The position numbers were made by a program, and so were the translations under genes. This document shows, in pieces, positions 20,131 through 31,491 of a stretch of DNA of 64,000 bases. The notes below the pieces were generated by a model, which searched no databases, was not told the DNA's origin, and saw only the letters and a program-made list of their open reading frames with translations. The DNA is taken from contig CM043963.1 in assembly GCA_014529385.2 (NCBI GenBank), positions 98,097,912 through 98,161,911 on the forward strand. Reading direction: 5' to 3'. The DNA comes from Adiantum capillus-veneris. Its lineage: Eukaryota > Streptophyta > Polypodiopsida > Polypodiales > Pteridaceae. The stretch's first letter is position 1. Every line of letters begins with the position of its first letter.

Positions 20131-21650
20131 CTCATAGTGGACTTAAATAGTGAGACCAAGTCGATGAAGAAGCTACCATGGACACCCTAGCAGAGGATCC
20201 TTTCTATTGGATACACCTCAGTTATGCTACTCTTAACTTTGTTCCTTAGAAGAAGAATGCCATCTTGAGCATCGGTTGCCTTGTAGAAAATTGAATTGTA
20301 GACCACACTACATCCAAGAATCCCCATTCATGAACTGTGAACACATCACGTCTGAAAATAATACTCCAAGATAATGAACTATGGAACACACCTTGTCCAT
20401 GATCTGACCAACAATAATGGATTGGTGCACTCATCCATAGCGTTTTTAGATACATCTGATTGGTTTTGTGCTAGATACATGTGTGTTGCACTCCAACCCA
20501 TGGGTTCAAACACCAATACCTTGAACTCCAATACAAGGGTCCAATTAACTATACGGAGCATTGTTTGCCCCTCTCTACCACTCACAAGCCTCTCTTTGGT
20601 TGAAGCTAGTGGCGGCAACTGCCTCTTGACTAGAAATCTGGTGTTGTGGCCACTGTGGTCACCATCATGAGTGCCATGATGATCTCCTTTGTCAAATCTT
20701 TATTACCGTTATGTCTGTCTAGCTTGCCTTTGTATTTGTCTTCCTGAGTTCTTGCTTTTGTATTTATCTTCAAACTCCCGAGCCAAACAAAAGCGTCATG
20801 TCACATTTATAACAACTGACCTCGTGGGTATTGAGGCAACTAACTGAGTACTGGTACTACCATCCTTGTCAAGCTTGCCTTTGCCTTTGTCCTCTAGAAA
20901 ACTTGTCCATTTGCTTTTGGCTTCACAATCTTGAGCCAAACAATTTGTCGGCTTCCTTGAGAACTGTGTCGGTGCATAGGTTGCTAACTGGATGGGGGTT
21001 GATTATTTTTCTATAGCCATTTGTCGGTGTTGGTCTTAGTTTATTCGTTCAATTTTTCAGTGGTGCTAAGGCAAGGGGGATTCCATCACAAGGTTACAGT
21101 CCTCAAAAGGGCCTTTTGCACTCCTATCAGCTTCAACGCTAGTCCCCAAGTCGCACCAAACACAAGTCTCCTTAGCCTTCCCAAAAGAGGACTTTAAGTG
21201 CCCAAGGTCACTTTATAGGCCCCTTTCCATGATCTTGCTACCTCACTAGCAAAGGCACTACAACGTTTTAAAACGCTGATAACAAATGGTGAGAAAGATG
21301 TTGTCAAAACGGGGCATCTCAAGATGTCATTTCCAAGAGCATCAGTGAATTGCTCCCCTTCCAAAGCGGCTGCCGACTACTGGCTCTTGTAGCAGTGCGT
21401 TTCAAAATGCTTTTGTGTTGAATATACCAAGATGGCCCAGCTCGCTTGCGTTTCAAAAAGCTCTTGCATTGAGAGACCAAGATGGCCCGGTTGACCACGT
21501 TTTGGAATGCGCCTAGGGATGACCAATGGATGCCGATTTGGCTTGCATTTCAGGATGCTGCAAAAAGTGCAAGGGAGGGAAGCCTAGATAATGATCCTCC
21601 TCTCTAATTTCTCTTCTTCACATCGTTTCTCTCTCGCGATCAAAGAGCAC

Positions 21651-21665
21651 GCAACTCTGATACCA
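21651..21665 (-). promoter_or_regulatory. Primer-binding site, initiator-Met type (family C)
   Basis: The minus strand reads TGGTATCAGAGTTGC right after the LTR end GACTTTGACA. The first eleven bases match the plant initiator-Met primer site exactly. Confidence 0.8.
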
Positions 21666-21708
21666 TGTCAAAGTCGACGATGATGTGAAAGCCTAGACAC
21701 CAAGGGGG

Positions 21709-21788
21709 TGTTAGGAAATATGACGTAGCTAAGTAGATAATTGAGTAGATTACTTAATGGAGAGAGATAATTTCCACACACAAGAGAT

Positions 21789-21831
<43 letters not shown>

Positions 21832-22262
21832 CACGATATACGTGGTTCACCCAATGTGGGCTACGTCCACGGGAAAGCAATTACTCAATGGCTTTAGTAC
21901 TTCAAAACAAGAAGTAGGTTACAAAGGGATTATACATTTTTGGAGCTCCCACCTTGCTTCACTCTCACCACCTCACACCCACCTTGTTGCATCAACTTCA
22001 CACTGTGAAATGTGTGTAGAAATGGCCTCCTTTTATAGGCCAAAAGTGCTGCCCTCTCTCATGAGAGGCAGCCATGTGTAGCCGCCCTTGTGTAGATAAG
22101 TCCGAATCGGACCCTCCAATCTACCCATGTGTGGCTGCCCTTGAGAAGACAAGTCCGCTTTTGAATTCGGCCACCGGCCAACCGACCAACCGACCAACCG
22201 ATCGGTCGTTTTCCGACCACTTTTCGGCTGCCGTCCCCGGCCATAGTATTCTGGCGAAACAT
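21709..22262 (-). repeat. Copia-type LTR, probable
   Basis: On the minus strand this has CCTATAAAAGG (about 22,040), then a CCCGTGGACGTAGCCC...GAACCACGTATATCG block often seen in plant copia LTRs, a (CT)n (21,828-21,791), and an end ATATTTCCTAACA at 21,709. The start is uncertain; TGTTTCGCC at about 22,262 is a candidate. It differs from the LTR at 25,684-25,911, so it is not the mate of the adjacent copia element. Confidence 0.5.
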
Positions 22263-22299
22263 ATTATTCAAGACTGGCCGTGAAATTTTTGATTTGTGA

Positions 22300-23023
22300 C
22301 AATGATTTATTTTTCGGCGAGTTATTTTTTTTCACGCACAATGGCTTCTTACATTTGCACACCTTATCCTCTTGTCCTTTCTTGACAAAACCTCGAGGTT
22401 GTGTTACATAAACTTCCTCAAATATGTCACCATTCAAGAAAGCAGTAACAATGTCTGACTGATGTACATCCCAACCAAAATGAGCTGCCAATGCACATAG
22501 AGAATGCAGCATAGTCATATGACAAGTGGGAGCAAAAAGTCTCTTCATAATCTATGCCTTTTTGTTGTGCATAACCCTTTGCAACAAGTCGAGCCTTATA
22601 GCGAGCAATCTCACCATCCGGCTTGCGTTTCAACATGTAAACCCACTTTGTACCAATGGTCTTTTTTCCAAGAGGCAAATCACATAAAGTCCATGTGTCA
22701 TTTTCTAGAAGTGCATCATATTTTGATTGCATGGCAGCCATCCAATTTTCTGAATTTTGTGCTTCATGAAAAGACAGAGGTTCCTCGACATCATGTAAGC
22801 TAGACATAACCAAAGCATAACAATTTGATACGTAAGATGCATGGCAAGAACCTGGACGAGTACGACTAGACATAAGTGCATCCAATTTACTGTCACATAA
22901 AGTATGCACCAGCCATTTAGGCATACCTCTAGCATGCTCATTCTCAACCCTTTTCTCATCAAGCACATCATGTACATATGCATCAGTAATAGGCTGATCT
23001 GTAACATTTTCAAAAACCCCCAT
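22300..23023 (-). pseudogene. Copia 1 reverse transcriptase, N-terminal part
   Basis: Two minus-strand frames encode the start of a copia RT (RVT_2 family). The first has WMAAMQSKYDALLENDTW, GTKWVYMLKRKPDGEIARYK and KARLVAKGYAQQKGIDYEE (23,023-22,540). After a frameshift near 22,530 the second has HQSDIVTAFLNGDIFEEVYV (RT motif A region). The catalytic YVDD segment lies beyond the truncation. Enzymatically dead. Confidence 0.85.
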
Positions 23024-23056
23024 AGGCTGTACATTTGCCTCATTGGAATTTACGTT

Positions 23057-23952
23057 CTAACTTCCACCACTGAAAAGAGGCAACAAAGTGTCATATATGT
23101 CCTGTGAGCTTACATTACTATCTCTAGTACATGACACCAAGGGCTGAACATAATCTTCCACAAACACAACATCCTGTGAAACCAGAATATGCTTTGTTTG
23201 TGAATAATGCAACCTGTAACCTTTGCTTTCAACACTATAACCAACAAAAATACATTTGACAGCCTTATCATCCAATTTTCTGCGCTATGTTTGTGGCACC
23301 AAAGCATTTTCCAAACAATCAAAAACACCCATGTGCTTAATAGAAGGCTTTCTATCATGCCATGCTTCATATGGTGTAATAGAATGCAAAGCTTTTGTGG
23401 GACACCTGTTCAATACATAAGTGGCACACAAGGAACGTGGCAAAGCTTGACTTTTGACCATACATTGTGCCATTTTTGTAAGTGACCTGTTTTTCCTCTC
23501 AGGAACACCATTTTATTGAGGCGTATATGCACTATACATTGGTGTTTTATCCCACGACCAGCCAGAAATGCGTTAAATTCATGAGACATATACTCCCCCC
23601 CTCGATGAGAACGGAGGGTGCCCATAGTACATTTCGAGACATTTTCAGCCATAGTCAAAAATTGTTTGAAGCACATAAATACTTTCAACTTCGCTTTAAG
23701 TGGAAATACCCATGCATGCCTGGAGTAATCATCAGTGAAAGTCATGAAGTAAAGGTAATTTTTCAAGGAGGGAGTTCCCACAAACATCACTATGGTGACA
23801 AGCTGCAACTTGCATGTGGCCCTAACTGAACCATCCTTTGGAAACTTAGAACGCTGCATGTTACCCAAAATACAGCCTTCACAAACATGTTTGATAGGTG
23901 CTTCAAGAAGTGGCAAATAAGGAACCGTATCAGATTTTTGCAAAGGCAGCAA
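23057..23952 (-). pseudogene. Copia 1 integrase
   Basis: The frame from 23,952 contains a CEGCILGNMQRSKFP zinc-site tail, then the catalytic core with TFTDDYSRHAWVFPL (first D region) and LRSHRGGEYMSHEF, where the canonical R-S-D-x-G-GE shows H in place of the catalytic D. Further frames (23,473-23,285 and 23,275-23,057) carry PYEAWHDRKPSIKHMGVFDC and CIFVGYSVESKGYRLHY from the integrase C-terminal part. Several frame changes separate them. In an intact element it would insert the cDNA. Confidence 0.85.
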
Positions 23953-24000
23953 ACTGGAAAAATTCAGATGACCAAAACGTACAACTGCATTTGAAAAATT

Positions 24001-24396
24001 CTACGCACACTTGTCATACAAAGTGAGCTTATATAGCCCACGACATAAAATTCCAGACCCAACAATTTTATCACCAAAATTGAGATCATGTACTGTAGAT
24101 CTATCATCCACAAATTTAGCTACAAGACCAAGTCTAGCAAGTGAAGATACAGACGAAAGATTCTTCTTGATCCCAGGTACATAAAGTGCATCTACAAGTG
24201 TGAAAGAGCTTCCATTTATAGTAGTAAGCACAATCTTTATGACTCCTTGAACTAGATAAGAGGCATTGTTGGCACAAGTAACTGAGTTCCCATGAGGGAC
24301 ATACTCAAGTGAGGTGAACAAATCACGATGTGAGGTAATGTGCTTTGTAGCACCACTGTCAAAATACCACACAAGTGAATCTACAACAACTGACAT
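24001..24396 (-). pseudogene. Copia 1 protease and pre-integrase region
   Basis: Minus-strand frame of 131 codons. WYFDSGATKHITSHRDLF contains the retropepsin D-S-G-A active site, followed by the aspartic-protease-like fold and the GAG-pre-integrase segment (IVGSGILCRGLYKLTLYDKC). It would process the polyprotein. It follows the gag zinc knuckle with a frame change near 24,390. Confidence 0.85.
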
Positions 24397-25370
24397 GCAT
24401 GCATCATGGAAATCAACATTATAGGTACACTCATAGAAGACTCAACAATAGCTGCATTTGTAGTGGAACCAGCATTTGCAGTGGAACCACTCTCTTTCTT
24501 CTTAGCCTCTTTGGCCTTCAACTTAGGACACTGCTTGATCAAGTGATCATTAGCTTTACAATAATGGCATCGCATCCAGCAGAAGCATTAGAAACATGTG
24601 ATTTTCTAATTGCAGAAGAACCATAAGAAGTGGCTGCATTGCTTTTACCACCCTTTCTTTGAGCAACAATAAAAGTCCGTTCAATTGCACGCTGTGTAGT
24701 CCTGTTTTTCTTTTTTGAAAGTGACTCTTGCAATAGCAATATGCACAATGTATCAAACTTGAAACTTCGAGATTTCCTTGGGTCATGAGTCTCCAAGTAC
24801 TAGTAAAAGTCTGTAAGAATCTTGCAAGGCATCAAGAACAATCTACACAAGGGAACTGTATGAAATGACTTCACTTGTAGAAATAAGTTGCTCATTGATA
24901 TCCTTGACACCAGTAAGGAAAGTGTCCTTATCATCTTCCTCATGCATAATCTTCGACTCCAACTCTTTATGGAGCAATGCAATTTTTGCCTCATTCAGAC
25001 TTGCATAAAGACCAACCAGAATTTCCCAAGCCTGTTTTGCAGATTTAGTTGAACGAATGTGAAGAGTAATGGTGCGCTTCATAGACAATGCAATCAATGC
25101 ATGAGATCACGCATCTTTTACATCCCAACAAGCTTGTTCTGCCGTAGGAAAAACAACTCTAACACGAACAATCCTTGCAGCAAGACCCGCAACATCCTCA
25201 ACATTGCCTGTATCCTCAGAACTAGGACGTACATCAATGCCCTACACAATGCCCCCAAACACCCTTCGACACAAGAACATGTTGCAAATAAGCCCACATA
25301 GGGTAATTCTGCCCATCCAATCTATCGTCAACAACAAACATCTTGAACACATGTGTGTTGTTGTTAGCCA
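24381..25370 (-). pseudogene. Copia 1 gag
   Basis: Starts at the ATG at 25,370 (ANNNTHVFKMFVVDDRLDGQ), then a UBN2-type gag core across frames (KRTITLHIRSTKSAKQAWEI and LESKIMHEEDDKDTFLTGVK at 25,097-24,843). It ends in a CCHC knuckle, CHYCKANDHLIKQC (24,575-24,530), for RNA binding in the capsid. Frame breaks occur near 25,230, 25,100, 24,800 and 24,560. Confidence 0.8.
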
Positions 25371-25669
25371 TGATAAATGCTGCACCTGATGTGAAAATTA
25401 CCCAAAAGAGGAGAAGGAGAGCGGGAACAACACATGCTATATAGCACAAACCGTAGAAGACCGTAAGGGACCTGTTATGCAAAAAACGGTACTGACAATT
25501 TTTTTGCACAAAATGACGAAATAGCTTGTGCAGGCCTGTAGTGGAGACGGAGGCCGAAATGAGCCCGAATCAAAAACCTGCGAACGCTCACCAAAGCTCA
25601 CAAAAATTGGAGAAAGTGAGCAGGCGTGTGCTGGAGCTGCTGGCGACTAAGCCCGGGAGGATGCAACCT

Positions 25670-25681
25670 GCATTGATACCA
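25670..25681 (-). promoter_or_regulatory. Primer-binding site of copia 1
   Basis: The minus strand reads TGGTATCAATGC two bases after the LTR end CCAACA, similar to the initiator-Met site. It marks the 5' LTR boundary. Confidence 0.7.
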
Positions 25682-25683
25682 AT

Positions 25684-25911
25684 TGTTGGAATTAGGGTTG
25701 CAAGAAAACACACAAAGCTTGGAGAAGACGAAGGAAGCTCAAGACACGCAACAGAGAGTGTTTTTCTTAGTGTGCAATGGAAAGATAGATAGCCCTAGAA
25801 TGATGTGTGTATATACAATGCATGGGGGAAAAGACCTCTTAGTGAGGGGAAAAATGCCTTGGCAGTCCTAAGTGTGTTCACACATATCACTACCACATGT
25901 ATATGGTAACA
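25684..25911 (-). repeat. 5' LTR of copia 1
   Basis: A 228-bp LTR from TGTTACCATATACATG (25,911) to CCTAATTCCAACA (25,684) on the minus strand, with a TGTATATACAC TATA-like site (about 25,820). Its last 65 bp recur at 61,643-61,707. Confidence 0.7.
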
Positions 25912-26235
25912 TCTTTATCTTCTTGCAGGTAGTCAATCTGCTGTCGAAGCCGCTGAATTTCTTTGATCGCTCCATTAGCTTTAGCTTTGGCATCCTTTGC
26001 ATCGAACTTTTCCAAATTTGATACTGTTCTTTGGTATCTAAATTGCAATCTAATCATTTCAAAATTATCTTCTAGATCAAAATCCCTGAGGAGCTTGTCT
26101 GCTACCTCAACCTATGCTCCTGAGAGAGGTGATACCACTTGTCATCCTTGGGTTGTCTATTGCCACGAGATCTCTGGCACTTGTTCTCTTTTTAGTTGAT
26201 CCTTCTTAGGCTAGTCTTTGGGTTGCCTCCGCTCC
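25912..26235 (-). pseudogene. Coding-like fragment with coiled-coil character
   Basis: The minus strand translates, with one frame change, as KDDKWYHLSQEH and then VADKLLRDFDLEDNFEMIRL, LEKFDAKDAKAKANGAIKEI and RLRQQIDYLQEDKDV, with no stops in the second part. Heptad-like spacing of L, I and charged residues suggests a coiled coil. It abuts the copia 1 LTR start at 25,911, so copia 1 interrupted it. It may be the 3' coding tail of Gypsy-A or another gene. Family not recognised. Confidence 0.45.
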
Positions 26236-27100
26236 TCTTCTTCCTTGCTTTAATCTTGTTTTACTATTTCAGCGGAATGACAAAAGAATACTTACCTTGC
26301 TTGCCTTGATTTCTCATAGTATATCACCTACAGCTCAGACGGTTCATTATTTGGCTGCTCAATTGCTAATTGCCCTTGGTTTTGCAATTTTGATCCGTTG
26401 TAAGTTGGCCCAAGATTTGATTTGTGTCAAATTCTTCCAAACTAGACATGTTTGAAGCTCTTGCTCTGTTGATTTGGATTTTGCTTTCAAAACTTGATTC
26501 CGACTTTCAGGCTCACTTTATTAACTGTTTATTCTTATTACATAAAAATGAAAGAAAACTAATGAAATTTATTATTATTTGGCCAAAATGAGCAAAAAGT
26601 ATTCCATACACTCATATATACATACTCTCACTCTCACTTTAGGCATCATGTCTGTCAAAAATTGTCGATACGACTCATTATTATGCCTGATAAGAGGTAA
26701 ATCTTGATAAAAAGCAACTCAAAAGTAAAAATTAAAAAGAACAACATACTTTGTACACTATATTCATAAATTCTCAACATCTTGCAGCTTAAGATCTTGC
26801 AATAGGCTACCAAAGCTACTACTACTCCCCCTTCCTATTCAGACTTGTCTCGGATGAAGGTTTGTGCTATGAGCATGGGCACGATTAACATGTATATGCA
26901 AGGCCCTAGAATGTGGCCCTATTATGCGAATGAAAGAGATACATGAGGTAACAATATGCTATGTAAGATGCGAGTACTGAACATATTTTTTAGTGGCTTT
27001 CGATGTCAAGGCTCCATCTAGACTATGTGGTTCAAATAAAATATTTTGAAGATGGCATGATCTATCCTTCATTGTTGGATTGATGTCTGTGGTTCTTTGT
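26236..27100. other. AT-rich stretch without recognised features
   Basis: Probably part of the 3' non-coding region of Gypsy-A, but I could not identify its 3' LTR, polypurine tract or any gene. Confidence 0.35.
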
Positions 27101-27850
27101 TTGCTTTGGTACCCACTTGCACTTGGGTTCCAGAGATAGATGAGGTGTTTTTTGTGCCTTTTTCTTTGATCTCCATTGCCAATTTGGTTTGGGATTTTGG
27201 GGTTTGTTCTTGGATTTGCACTTGGGGATCCACTTATACTTGGGTTGTCTTGGTATAATTTTGGTTTTCTATTTGGGCTGGCACTACCAAGTATAACTTC
27301 TTTGAGAGTATTGAGATTTTGATGTTAGTTGTTTTGTTGAGATGGGAGGCTTTTGTGGAGCTTTTGGCTTTGGTAACCATATTTGCTTTGGGTTGTCTAC
27401 CATAATTGACTTCTTCAGCCATAGATGCCTAATTGGTTGTCCATTGTATTGCTGAATAGGTTTAGACTACAATTCATGCGGTTGTTTGGGTTGAATGGGC
27501 TGTTTGTCCCAAATATGATCAGTTTGTGCAAAGGGAGTGACATAAGAGGTACCGTTAAGGTTGAAATTTAAGGTTTCCTCTTGCCAACGTGGAACTGCTT
27601 TATACGCACGCATCCATGAGACACCTAGAATGATTGCCGCATTAAGATCAATATATGTCAATACATGGAATTGATGTGGGCATTGATGGCCATGTTTGGC
27701 TTGACGTAAAATGACCATTGTCCATTTGTTTGATTAGTCGTCAATTGTACATTTGACATTTTTAGGTATGTTAAATATTTCATGGCATTTACTCGCGCTC
27801 CAATATCAACAAGTGCTCGCTCATTTGATCCATTTGCGAGCTATATATGG
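27100..27850 (-). pseudogene. Gypsy-A post-integrase retropepsin-like domain and WVPK tail
   Basis: Reading minus-strand frames in order: GSNERALVDIGARVNAM with D-I-G-A at 27,807-27,796 in place of D-[TS]-G-A, a strand-rich region, then NAAIILGVSWMRAYKAV with the ILG-x-x-W motif (about 27,640-27,600). The spacing from D-I-G-A to ILG is about 55-60 codons, usual for retropepsins. Downstream KYKWIPK (27,241-27,221) and KCKWVPK (about 27,130-27,107) repeat a W-[VI]-P-K motif. The same order occurs after integrase in Gypsy-B. The domain is decayed by at least two frameshifts. Confidence 0.65.
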
Positions 27851-28100
27851 ATGCATACACCCATACCTCCATGCCAATTTGGCTTTGTCTGAATCACTTT
27901 GATAGAAGGAGGTGGTGTTGCAAGTTGTTGAATTGGGACTGTGTTTTGTCATTCTTTGTGCTTTAAAATTTACAAGTTCACTTCCTTGTGAGCCCGTTAT
28001 TGAATGGCTTGAGTATTTTGCTTCCATTTTGTTGCTTTATAAATCTTTTCCAGCATTTTCAAAGGTTAGTGGTATATGATATTTCTTCAATCTGCAACCA

Positions 28101-28245
28101 CTAATCGAGTTGGTGGGCATCTCTTCTCCCTCTAATGTTGCATGTTTTATGATGCCACTGGACGATATGTCACTAATCGAGTTGGGCATCTCTTCTCCCT
28201 CTAATATTGCAAGTTTTATGATGCCACTGGACTATATGTCACTAA
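28101..28245. repeat. 72-bp tandem duplication in Gypsy-A
   Basis: Two adjacent copies of a unit containing CATCTCTTCTCCCTCTAAT and TTATGATGCCACTGGAC, starting at 28,101 and 28,173, with a few substitutions and a 3-bp length difference. It lies in the integrase C-terminal region, after element decay or contributing to it. Confidence 0.8.
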
Positions 28246-28249
28246 TCAC

Positions 28250-29565
28250 AAATAATCCATTACCTAAGGTGTAGACTAATATGTAGTCACCCCTTTTAAA
28301 ACTCCTTACTAATCACATGTTGATCATGGAATTCCTTCATGAACCGTTTTTATGGGTAGATGGCAGCGATAGCTCGTACACGTAGTTCACCTATGTTTTC
28401 TAGCTTGTTATCCTTTCATGTTCTGTCCACTCTAATTTCTTGGGTACTCAAAGTATAGGAATCAAGAAGTTTATGGGTAATTTTTCATTAAGCCCAAACA
28501 CCATATTGAAAGGTGTTGTACCTATTGCTGTTTTTTGTAAGCAACTCGATACGCCCAAAAAGCTGAATGGAACTTTTGTTCTCAATCTGCTCTTGATTCG
28601 TTCACTATTTTTGTGAGCACTATGCACATAATTTTGTTTGTGCTATGTGCTTGTCCATTTGCTTGAGGGTGATGTGGCATTGATTTACGATGAATTACCA
28701 TGAACTCTTTCAACAAGAATTTAATCATTTCCTTTATGAAGTGAGTCCCTCTGCTGCTCACTATTTTGCCCATATATCGTAAAAACATTTTCATACAAGA
28801 ACTCTGTTGTCGTTCTTGCACCATTTCTTTGTGTTGTCGCTTTAGCTTCTACCCATTTGGTTAGATAGTCTATGGCCACAATCATATATTGAGCATGTGT
28901 TCTATATGCGGGAGGTGTGATAGGTCCAACAAAGCAATTCCCCATTTGGCAAAAGCCCTTTCCCCCATCATAGGTTGTAATGGCACTTTACCTTACCTCA
29001 TCGACGCTTTGGTATGCTAGAATTCATCACAACTCTTCAAAAATATTTTAATATCCATGAACAAGGTCGGCCACCAAATTCCTGCAACAAGGTTTGCTTT
29101 CGTAGTATTATCTGTAGAAAAATGTCCTGCTTATTCGGCATGAGCTTGCTCAAGAATTGTTATATATTCACTATTTGTGGCACACATTAGAAATTGGTTA
29201 TTCTTTCCTTGCTTGTAGGTGATTCTCCACTATTGAGTAGCTTTCTGCTCGACTTGAATGTATCTCCTCCTAGATTTACTCAACCCCAGTAAGACACCTT
29301 TGGTTAGGTAATCCAAAATGTACAAACTTCACTTGGATGCAACTGCTACTCTAAATAGTGTTGCATGTTCTACCGGTGCGTGATCTTTGCAAATGTCACA
29401 TGAACTAATATAGTCATAAAGACTTTGTTTCATATTAGGCCAATACACATCAAGTCTCACCAATCGCTGAAATGTTTGTACTTTTCCACTGTGAATTCTC
29501 ATTATTTGCACATGAGCTTGGCTCAAGTACACATTCCTTTTTGTTGGCTCTATACATAGCCTCAA
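28250..29565 (-). pseudogene. Gypsy-A integrase
   Basis: The zinc-binding part (29,565-29,329) has AHVQIMRIHSGKVQTF and YISSCDICKDH, an H-H-C-C pattern. The catalytic core (28,945-28,582) has MIVAIDYLTKWVEAKA (first D) and VSSRGTHFIKEMIKF, where the second catalytic D is replaced (SDNGTHF expected). It continues with MPHHPQANGQAHSTNK, where the catalytic E position reads H. The C-terminal part to about 28,260 is fragmentary. Clearly inactive. Confidence 0.8.
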
Positions 29566-29568
29566 TAG

Positions 29569-30124
29569 TCAATCATTCCCTTGCTTATATAGCCTTTCAA
29601 CTATTAGCACAAGTGTTTGTGTCTGCTCAATATTTGATGGTTGTCTCTCAACTTGAAGTGAACCAATGGTGAGCAATGGTATGACATGTTCACTCCACCT
29701 TGGTACCATATCGATATTAAATAGATAAGAGTCAGACATGTCATCATCAACCCCCCTTGGTGCTTCCCCAGGAGTCAATCTAGAAAAATGGTCAGCTCTT
29801 TTATGTGTAGTCCCCTTTTTGACTACTATGATGAAATCAAGCTCAAGCAATATGATAAATCATCGAACAATATGCCATGTATTGCATGGTTTGTTCACCA
29901 AGTACAATAGTGCTTGATGATCCACAATGAACAAATTCATTCATGAGAAGGTAGTGTTTAAACGTTTTTACCGCATAGACCATTCCTAACCCTTCTCTTT
30001 CCATGGTTGTGTAATTACTATTGAGTTGTCTCTTGGAGTAACAGATGGAGAAATCCATATTGTTCTCTCCAGGCTGTGCTAGGATGCATCCGATAGCATA
30101 TGTTGCCATATTTATTTGTAGCAA
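29569..30124 (-). pseudogene. Gypsy-A RNase H
   Basis: The frame from 30,124 encodes MATYAIGCILAQPGENNMDF, CYSKRQLNSNYTTMEREGLG and AVKTFKHYLLMNEFV, the RNase H-like segment that follows gypsy RTs. The next frame (29,850) has KRADHFSRLTPGEAPRGVDD, its typical C-terminal junction to integrase. It would degrade the RNA strand of the cDNA hybrid. No RT palm is found upstream. Confidence 0.8.
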
Positions 30125-30129
30125 TGGTC

Positions 30130-31491
30130 ACTTCGGCCTTGATATCCAATCTAGCTATGGTTTTCACTTCCTTATGCTCTAACAGCAAGGTGGTGTTTTC
30201 TTCTTATCCTTTACAGTAGTCACCCACCTTGTTTACATGCACAGGTTTCGCCTTTGGTTTCTTTGGTAAAGATTTACCCATGTGTTCATCTATGTGAATG
30301 TATTCTTGAGGGATTTTTAGTCCCAACTTCTCCAAATTTTGTGCCTACTTTGCCCCATAGATACGATCTAATCTATAAAAGCTTTGAAAGAGTTATTGTA
30401 TAACGTATATGAGTCGACATTAATTCATGGAAGCTCTTGGTGTCCATCATCTTTGGAAGTGGCTACCATTGATAGGGCACAATCGTGACCTCTGATTTCA
30501 TTTTGTGCTTTCTTATAAAAGACGGTAGTGTCTAATGTTTTACGCTTACTCTTTGCAAATACTTCAGTTCCTGCATCATCCTATAACAATTGTATATTTC
30601 CAAGATAAAACTCATGATCAATATTGATCTCCTTGATAGGTGCAAACTTAAAAGTTGCACTACCATCTTTGCGGTTCCTGATCATTTCCCACAAGGCTTG
30701 TGGCCATGGCTCCTCCACTTTTGGAATGGGCATTATTCCTTGTGACTTGGCATCATCAATGGTGTTTGTCACTACCTTTGCATCCAATGGTGCTTTGATT
30801 TTATGTTTCATTTGTCTAATCACTTTGTTTCCCTTGTGCTTGCTTTCCCTTTCCTTTTGGTGTAGTATCATCACTTCCTAGCTAGGGATGTTTGATTTTT
30901 TAGGCTGCATTAGCGCTTGAGCGATCTCTATGAGCCATTTGCACATTTCCAATTCTTGTGTTTCGAATTCAGAATGTAGGTATGTCAACCATCTTTGCTC
31001 TAAAGTCTGGTTGGTCTTTAGTCTAGCCTCGTACGCTTGCAATAGAGTCTGCAAGGGTTCTAGTACTTTGTCCACTAAGACTGAACCACCTGATGATATT
31101 TTTGGAAGACACCGCTTCTTCCACCCTTTCCTTGTTTTCTTTTTTGCGTTTAAGCTGCTCCTTAGTTTGTTACAACTCTGTTTCCAAGGCAGTCTTTTCT
31201 TTCAACCTTTTAGCTTTCATTTGCCTCTTTTTTCTTTCCAAGGTTTTCTCTAAGTCCATACCGTTAGGCTCTCAAATTTAGTTTGATCTGGTACTCATCC
31301 TCAATTGGCATGTTCCTTGCAACTTCTTGAGCTTGAGATCTACTTATCACATTGATAGGAATTATTGGCTCTATTTGAGATCCACTCAAACAAGGCAAAA
31401 CTCCAATGAAATTCATTGTCGCTTTTCCTTTGTTTTTAGGATTTTTGGGGGTAGTTTGGAAGTAAATGATCGATAGAACAACCATCACCAA
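30130..31491 (-). pseudogene. Gypsy-A region between gag and RNase H, RT missing
   Basis: Minus-strand frames at 31,491-31,264, 31,075-30,878 and 30,874-30,581 read as charged, helix-rich segments (EARLKTNQTLEQRWLTYLHS, KVEEPWPQALWEMIRNRKDG). The following bases read through stops as EVFAKSKRKTLDTTVFYKKA and NEIRGHDCALSMVATSKDDG. None matches a protease or RT motif. This is gag-pol spacer and possibly foreign sequence that replaced protease 1 and RT. Confidence 0.45.

Larger units (their letters stand above)
19829..21705 (-). mobile_element. Family C small non-autonomous LTR element
   Basis: Minus-strand element with 5' LTR remnant (21,666-21,705), primer site, 1.5 kb non-coding interior, polypurine tract and 3' LTR (20,118-19,829). 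The LTR ends share ATCAAAGTCGA(CGA)TGATG and an ACCAAGG block. The interior has no gag or pol. The 5' LTR breaks exactly where the (CT)n would begin, next to another LTR at 21,709. Size and content fit a LARD/TRIM-type parasite of a copia element. Confidence 0.65.
22290..25911 (-). mobile_element. Copia element 1, degenerate and 3'-truncated
   Basis: Minus-strand Ty1/copia element with 5' LTR (25,911-25,684), primer site, gag, protease, integrase and the first part of RT in the copia order. The RT stops soon after VYVTQPRGFVKKGQEDKV at about 22,340; the rest of RT, RNase H and the 3' LTR are missing. Frameshifts and stops are frequent. A fragment of the same LTR family lies at 61,643-61,707. 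Confidence 0.85.

Noticed and set aside
20374-20670. Overlapping open frames on both strands inside the family C element
   Set aside because: No recognisable domain; they mirror each other and lie in non-coding interior sequence.
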